Source: JALZKA01 sp963754045 (GTDB taxonomy: Bacteria > Actinomycetota > Thermoleophilia > Solirubrobacterales > 70-9). From it: 64,000 nt of DNA. This document shows, in pieces, positions 60,758 to 64,000 of the stretch (within the stretch, counting starts at the first letter, position 1; the number at the start of each line of letters is the position of its first letter). The notes under the pieces were generated by a model, which saw nothing but the letters and a program-made list of their open reading frames with translations, did no database searches and was not told where the DNA came from. The stretch is taken from the NCBI GenBank assembly GCA_963754045.1, contig CAVWEN010000002.1:1054001-1118000 (forward strand), read 5' to 3'. Made by a program: the position numbers and the translations under genes.

Positions 60758-61858
60758 GTGGCGCTTCCTACAGGCGATGAACTCACCGACTTGGAAGCGC
60801 GTCAGGACCCTCGCCTACTTCGCGCGCTCGACTCCGTCGCACCGGGTACCCCGCTGCGTGAGGGGATCGACAACATCATTCACGCCCGGACCGGCGGACT
60901 GATCCTGATCGCGGAGGCCGACGAGGTCTCGTTCATGTTCTCGGGCGGCATCCGCCTCGATGTGGACTACTCACCGGCACTGCTGTACCAGCTCGCAAAG
61001 ATGGACGGGGCGATCGTGCTCGAGCCCGAGTCGAACCGGATCTGCTGGGCGAACGTCCAGCTGATGCCGGACCCGACGATTCTCTCGATGGAAACCGGCA
61101 CCCGGCACCGCACCGCCGAGCGCGTTTCGAAGCAAACCAAGGCACTGGTCATCGCCGTCTCGCAGCGCCGGGACGTCGTCTCCGTCTACATCGAGGGCAT
61201 CAAGTACATCCTCGAGGAGATCTCGACGATTCTCACCAAGGCCAATCAAGGGCTGGCGACGCTCGAGAAATACCGCGCCCGCCTCGACCAGGTCGCCGAC
61301 CGCCTCACCGCGTTGGAGTTCGGCGGCGGCGCCACCCTCTACGACGTCCTCTCCGCGCTTCAACGAGCGGAGCTGGTGACCCGGATGTCGGGTGAGGTCG
61401 AGCGCTACATCATCGAGCTCGGCACCGAGGGCAGGCTGATCGAGATGCAGCTAGAGGAGACGGTCGTGGGCGTCATGTCCGGTCGCGCCGCATTGATCCG
61501 CGACTACGCGGCCTTCACCGACGAACACCAGCTTGAGCAGACGGCGGCTGAGCTCGGCAGCCTCGACCATCAGGAGCTGCTCGACTTCGGGCGCATGGCC
61601 GAGTTGCTCGGGTACGACCGCAAGACCAACACCCTTGACTTCCCAGTAACGCCGAGGGGCTTCCGCGCGCTTAATCGCGTGCCACGGCTCCCGCGCCTCG
61701 TCGCCCAGAAGGTCGTGGACCATCTGGGCGATCTGGACGCCCTTCTCGGCGCAACCGCCGGCGACCTCGAGGAGATCGAGGGGGTGGGAGAGGCTCGTGC
61801 GATTGAGATTCGTGAGGGCCTGCGCCGAATCCAGGAGGTCGACGTTGTCGACCGTTAG
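60758..61858 (+). CDS. disA: Diadenylate cyclase DisA
   Basis: This 366-residue octameric enzyme makes c-di-AMP and scans DNA. Asp83-Gly84-Ala85 and the Arg116-His117-Arg118 motif (TGTRHRTAERVS) are intact, so catalysis is expected. The central helical linker (ILEEISTILTKANQGLATLE) leads to a C-terminal RuvA-like helix-hairpin-helix (GATAGDLEEIEGVGEARAIE) that binds branched DNA. It starts with GTG. A perfect TTGACA lies at 60678-60683 in the 96-base gap after radA, though the -10 17 bases later is weak. Confidence 0.96.
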   Translation: MALPTGDELTDLEARQDPRLLRALDSVAPGTPLREGIDNIIHARTGGLILIAEADEVSFMFSGGIRLDVDYSPALLYQLAKMDGAIVLEPESNRICWANVQLMPDPTILSMETGTRHRTAERVSKQTKALVIAVSQRRDVVSVYIEGIKYILEEISTILTKANQGLATLEKYRARLDQVADRLTALEFGGGATLYDVLSALQRAELVTRMSGEVERYIIELGTEGRLIEMQLEETVVGVMSGRAALIRDYAAFTDEHQLEQTAAELGSLDHQELLDFGRMAELLGYDRKTNTLDFPVTPRGFRALNRVPRLPRLVAQKVVDHLGDLDALLGATAGDLEEIEGVGEARAIEIREGLRRIQEVDVVDR

Positions 61859-61868
61859 GCAAGCAAAC

Positions 61869-61893
61869 AGGCGGTCGCCGGAGGCGGTCGCCG
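61869..61893 (+). repeat. Two direct 12-bp repeats in the carD leader
   Basis: AGGCGGTCGCCG occurs at 61869-61880 and 61882-61893 with one base between. Each unit contains the inverted pair GGCG/CGCC, so each can form a tiny hairpin. The repeats lie upstream of the GGAGG of carD. Confidence 0.6.
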
Positions 61894-61926
61894 ACACGAA
61901 GGAGGACGCTCATTCCTGAACTAGCA

Positions 61927-62490
61927 ATGGAGGAATCCACAGAAGAGCTCGAAGGCGAAGAGCTCGGCCCCGTTGAGTGCGACTACCAGACCGGCGACAA
62001 CGTCGTCTATCCGCACCACGGGGCAGGAGTGGTCGTCCGTAAGGAGGCAAAGGATCTCCTGGGGGAGACACGTGAGTACCTCACGATCAAGATCCTCCAC
62101 AACGACATGACAGTGATGGTTCCGTGCGAGAACGCGCACCGCGCAGGCCTGCGCCGCGTGATCGGCCCTGAGGAGGTCGAGAAGGTGATCGGCGTGCTCA
62201 CGGGCGAGCTGTCCGAGATGCCGAAGAACTGGAACCGTCGGTTCAAGTTCAACCGCGAAAAGATCAAGACCGGCGACGTGTTCGAAATCGCCGAGGTGGT
62301 CCGCAACCTCGCAATCCGCGAGTGGGAGAAGGGTCTCTCCACCGGCGAGAAGCAGATGTACACGCGGGCAAAGAAGATCCTCGCGTCGGAGTTCATGTAC
62401 GCGCTCGACAAGGACGAGGAAGGCGCCGAGGAGTACCTCGACGGCCTGCTCGCAGAGCGCTTTGGCGACGCCGTTCCGGCGACTGCCTGA
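61927..62490 (+). CDS. carD: CarD-family RNA-polymerase-binding regulator
   Basis: This 187-residue protein stabilises the open complex at promoters. An acidic N-terminal extension precedes the Tudor-like RNA polymerase interaction domain: GDNVVYPHHGAGVVVRKEAK, then YLTIKILHNDMTVMVPCENA. The helical DNA-binding domain has PKNWNRRFKFNREKIKTGDV, where the Trp inserts at the -10 upstream edge, and EWEKGLSTGEKQMYTRAKKI. It is about 20 residues longer than mycobacterial CarD, mostly at the N-terminus. ispD overlaps its end, as is common in actinobacteria. Confidence 0.95.
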   Translation: MEESTEELEGEELGPVECDYQTGDNVVYPHHGAGVVVRKEAKDLLGETREYLTIKILHNDMTVMVPCENAHRAGLRRVIGPEEVEKVIGVLTGELSEMPKNWNRRFKFNREKIKTGDVFEIAEVVRNLAIREWEKGLSTGEKQMYTRAKKILASEFMYALDKDEEGAEEYLDGLLAERFGDAVPATA

Positions 62491-63172
62491 TTCCAGCAAA
62501 GCAACGGCCGTGATCGCGGCCGCCGGCTCCGGATCTCGTCTCGGGGCCGGCGGCCCGAAGGCCTTTGTTCAGGTCGCGGGCAAGCCGCTGGTGACCTGGT
62601 CGCTCGAGGCTCTCGCGGCCGCAGAGGCGATCGGCGGAGTGGTGGTCGCGGCCCCAGTTGGTCACGAGCCCGATCTGGAAGCGATCGCCGGAGACGCCAT
62701 CGTTGTCACCGGCGGGGCATCCCGCTCGGCCTCGGTCGCGAGCGCGCTTGCCTGCGTCGAGACCGAGCTGGTGGTGATCCACGACGCCGCGCGCCCGCTG
62801 GCGACTGCGGAGCTGTTCGACCGCGTCGTCGCCACGCTGGCAGGTGCCGAGTACGCGGCGGGAGTGATCGCAGCGGCGCCCGCGGCCGACACCCTCAAGC
62901 GGGCCGCGGGGGAGCCGCCGGTCGTCACTGAGTCGCTCAACCGGGACGACGTGTGGATGATCCAGACACCTCAGGCGTTCAGGACGGATGCGCTGCGCGC
63001 CGCGCTCGACGTATCCGATGCCGAACTCGAATCGGCCACCGACGACGCGATGCTCGTCGAGCGGGCGGGCGGCACCGTCCTGATCGAGGCCTCGACGCGG
63101 CCCAACCTCAAGGTGACCACTGCGTCCGATGCGGCGGTCGCTGCCATGATTCTTAGGGGGTCGAGCGGATGA
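62462..63172 (+). CDS. ispD: 2-C-methyl-D-erythritol 4-phosphate cytidylyltransferase
   Basis: This 236-residue enzyme of the MEP isoprenoid pathway has AVIAAAGSGSRLGAGGPKAF as the CTP loop, ETELVVIHDAARPLA, LNRDDVWMIQTPQAFRT (normally 'R..LW.AQTPQ.F') and ATDDAMLVERAGGTVLIEAS. The TTG at 62462 overlaps carD by 29 bases and keeps a normal N-terminus. The next start, GTG 62510, would remove residues before the first strand. The usual partner ispF is not downstream; the next gene is on the other strand. Confidence 0.93.
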   Translation: MATPFRRLPDSSKATAVIAAAGSGSRLGAGGPKAFVQVAGKPLVTWSLEALAAAEAIGGVVVAAPVGHEPDLEAIAGDAIVVTGGASRSASVASALACVETELVVIHDAARPLATAELFDRVVATLAGAEYAAGVIAAAPAADTLKRAAGEPPVVTESLNRDDVWMIQTPQAFRTDALRAALDVSDAELESATDDAMLVERAGGTVLIEASTRPNLKVTTASDAAVAAMILRGSSG

Positions 63173-63195
63173 CCTTGCGCGCTGCTCGGAGTTGG

Positions 63196-64000
63196 CTACG
63201 GGCCAGGCTCCGTAGCCCGTCGATCCGTGGAGCTGCCCTCGCTGCTGTGACCCAGCGGCAGGCCGGCCGCTTTGCGTGAGGACTGGCTGAGGTGCTCACG
63301 GCGGCGGCGCATGTAGTTGCGTCGTTGCAGGTAGAGCGTTCCGATCCCGGTCACGACGATCGTCCCGAGGTTGATCCCGAGCTGTGTTAGAGCCCCGGTC
63401 CACTCACTGTCGCCGAGCGCAATTGCCACGCCGACATTCGCGGCCGCCGGGATCGTCGTCACCGAGATCAGCACCCCGACGAGCGCCCCCGACTTGGCCG
63501 AGGTCAGGGAGAGGACGCCGACGATGCCCGCGATCGCGGCAACGATCACGCTGAAGTAGTCGGGGTTCGAGATGAACTCCGTAAACGGGTGGTCGTCCTG
63601 GGAGAAGTCGGCCGGCACCAGATCGGTTACGTCGAGCGCGAGCGTCATCAGCAGGCACGCCGCCATCGCCAGCGGAAAGCCGATTGCCAGCGCCTTCACC
63701 GAGCGCCAGGCGAGATCGCCGCGACGGTGAACGATTGCGACGCATAGCCCCGCCAGGGGCCCGAACTCCGGTCCCACAACCATCGCCCCGATGATCAGGA
63801 TCAGCTGATCGGTGAGAATGCCGACCGCGGCGATCAGTGTCGCCAGCACCATGAAGGCCAGGTAGCTGGCCGAAAGCTCCACGTTCTCGGAGGTTCGCGA
63901 CTCGACCTCCTCCCAGACCACTGCGTCGGATGGCAGTCCGGCGGCGGCCTTCTCCGCCCGGCGCGCGACCTCCGAGATCTGGGAGTCGATGTCCTCCATC
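63196..64000 (-). CDS. DUF389 family membrane protein (may extend beyond window)
   Basis: At least 267 residues are visible, with an ATG at 63999 as the last possible start inside the window; related proteins often carry a longer N-terminal domain, so the gene may continue. The DUF389 core is clear: SYLAFMVLATLIAAVGILTD, LILIIGAMVVGPEFGPLAGL and SLTSAKSGALVGVLISVTTI, with PAAANVGVAIALG. Five to six membrane helices are followed by a basic cytoplasmic tail (YMRRRREHLSQSSRK). Transport or channel function has been suggested for the family but is not established. Confidence 0.85.
   Translation of the reverse strand, partial: MEDIDSQISEVARRAEKAAAGLPSDAVVWEEVESRTSENVELSASYLAFMVLATLIAAVGILTDQLILIIGAMVVGPEFGPLAGLCVAIVHRRGDLAWRSVKALAIGFPLAMAACLLMTLALDVTDLVPADFSQDDHPFTEFISNPDYFSVIVAAIAGIVGVLSLTSAKSGALVGVLISVTTIPAAANVGVAIALGDSEWTGALTQLGINLGTIVVTGIGTLYLQRRNYMRRRREHLSQSSRKAAGLPLGHSSEGSSTDRRATEPGP

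Overview
The window looks like chromosomal DNA of a high-GC actinobacterium. The gene set (CarD, DisA, ClpC, an F420-type luciferase-like oxidoreductase, CysM with a JAMM peptidase, many GTG/TTG starts) and the character of the hypothetical proteins fit the class Thermoleophilia (Solirubrobacterales-like). That placement is inference from gene content, not from a marker gene. No rRNA, tRNA, insertion sequence, prophage or CRISPR array was seen. Coding density is very high and no gene-free gap exceeds 300 bases.

Layout. 1-1.7 kb: the end of a polar amino-acid ABC importer operon and a decayed TetR-like fragment. 1.7-5.7 kb: cysM, a GntR regulator coupled to an orphan MlaE-type permease, and a divergent JAMM peptidase/zinc-ribbon pair. 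5.7-17.7 kb: a penicillin-acylase-family enzyme, DUF1152 and DUF1802 proteins, hydantoinase/oxoprolinase HyuA-HyuB, nadB and a histone-deacetylase-family amidohydrolase. 17.8-21.7 kb: a 1200-residue coiled-coil protein with a lysine-rich tail and a C-terminal helix-hairpin-helix, divergent from a Flp/Tad-type pilin. 21.8-26 kb: rph-rdgB-CDF transporter and several small unknown genes. 26-31.3 kb: fatty-acid oxidation (acyl-CoA dehydrogenase, PadR, SRPBCC, fused hydroxyacyl-CoA dehydrogenase/enoyl-CoA hydratase, sirtuin). 31.3-38.6 kb: a three-domain murein hydrolase, two small coiled-coil proteins around a nucleoside phosphorylase, and an SDR-acyltransferase-SCP2 lipid cluster. 38.6-40 kb: a candidate structured RNA and a class III nucleotide cyclase. 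40-53.9 kb: a housekeeping run (tilS, hpt, ftsH, folP, folB, folK, coaX, dus, greA, lysS). 53.9-64 kb: clpC behind a structured leader, an HxlR-SCP2 regulator, a secreted hydrolase with RTX-like repeats, then radA-disA-carD-ispD and a DUF389 membrane protein.

How the genes relate. The cysM/JAMM pair recalls the mycobacterial CysO-dependent cysteine route, but no CysO carrier was recognised. folP, folB and folK form a folate set interrupted by unrelated genes. radA-disA-carD links DNA repair, c-di-AMP synthesis and RNA polymerase control, in the order common in Gram-positive bacteria. The beta-oxidation enzyme overlaps the sirtuin by one base, so the two are probably co-translated.

Regulation. 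A recurring pattern is a TANNNT -10-like hexamer ending 6-10 bases before an ATG/GTG with no Shine-Dalgarno. It precedes more than fifteen genes and suggests extensive leaderless transcription. The least explained elements are the coiled-coil/HhH protein, the RNA candidate at 38.7 kb, the folded clpC leader, and the GntR protein with an unrecognised cysteine-containing C-terminus.
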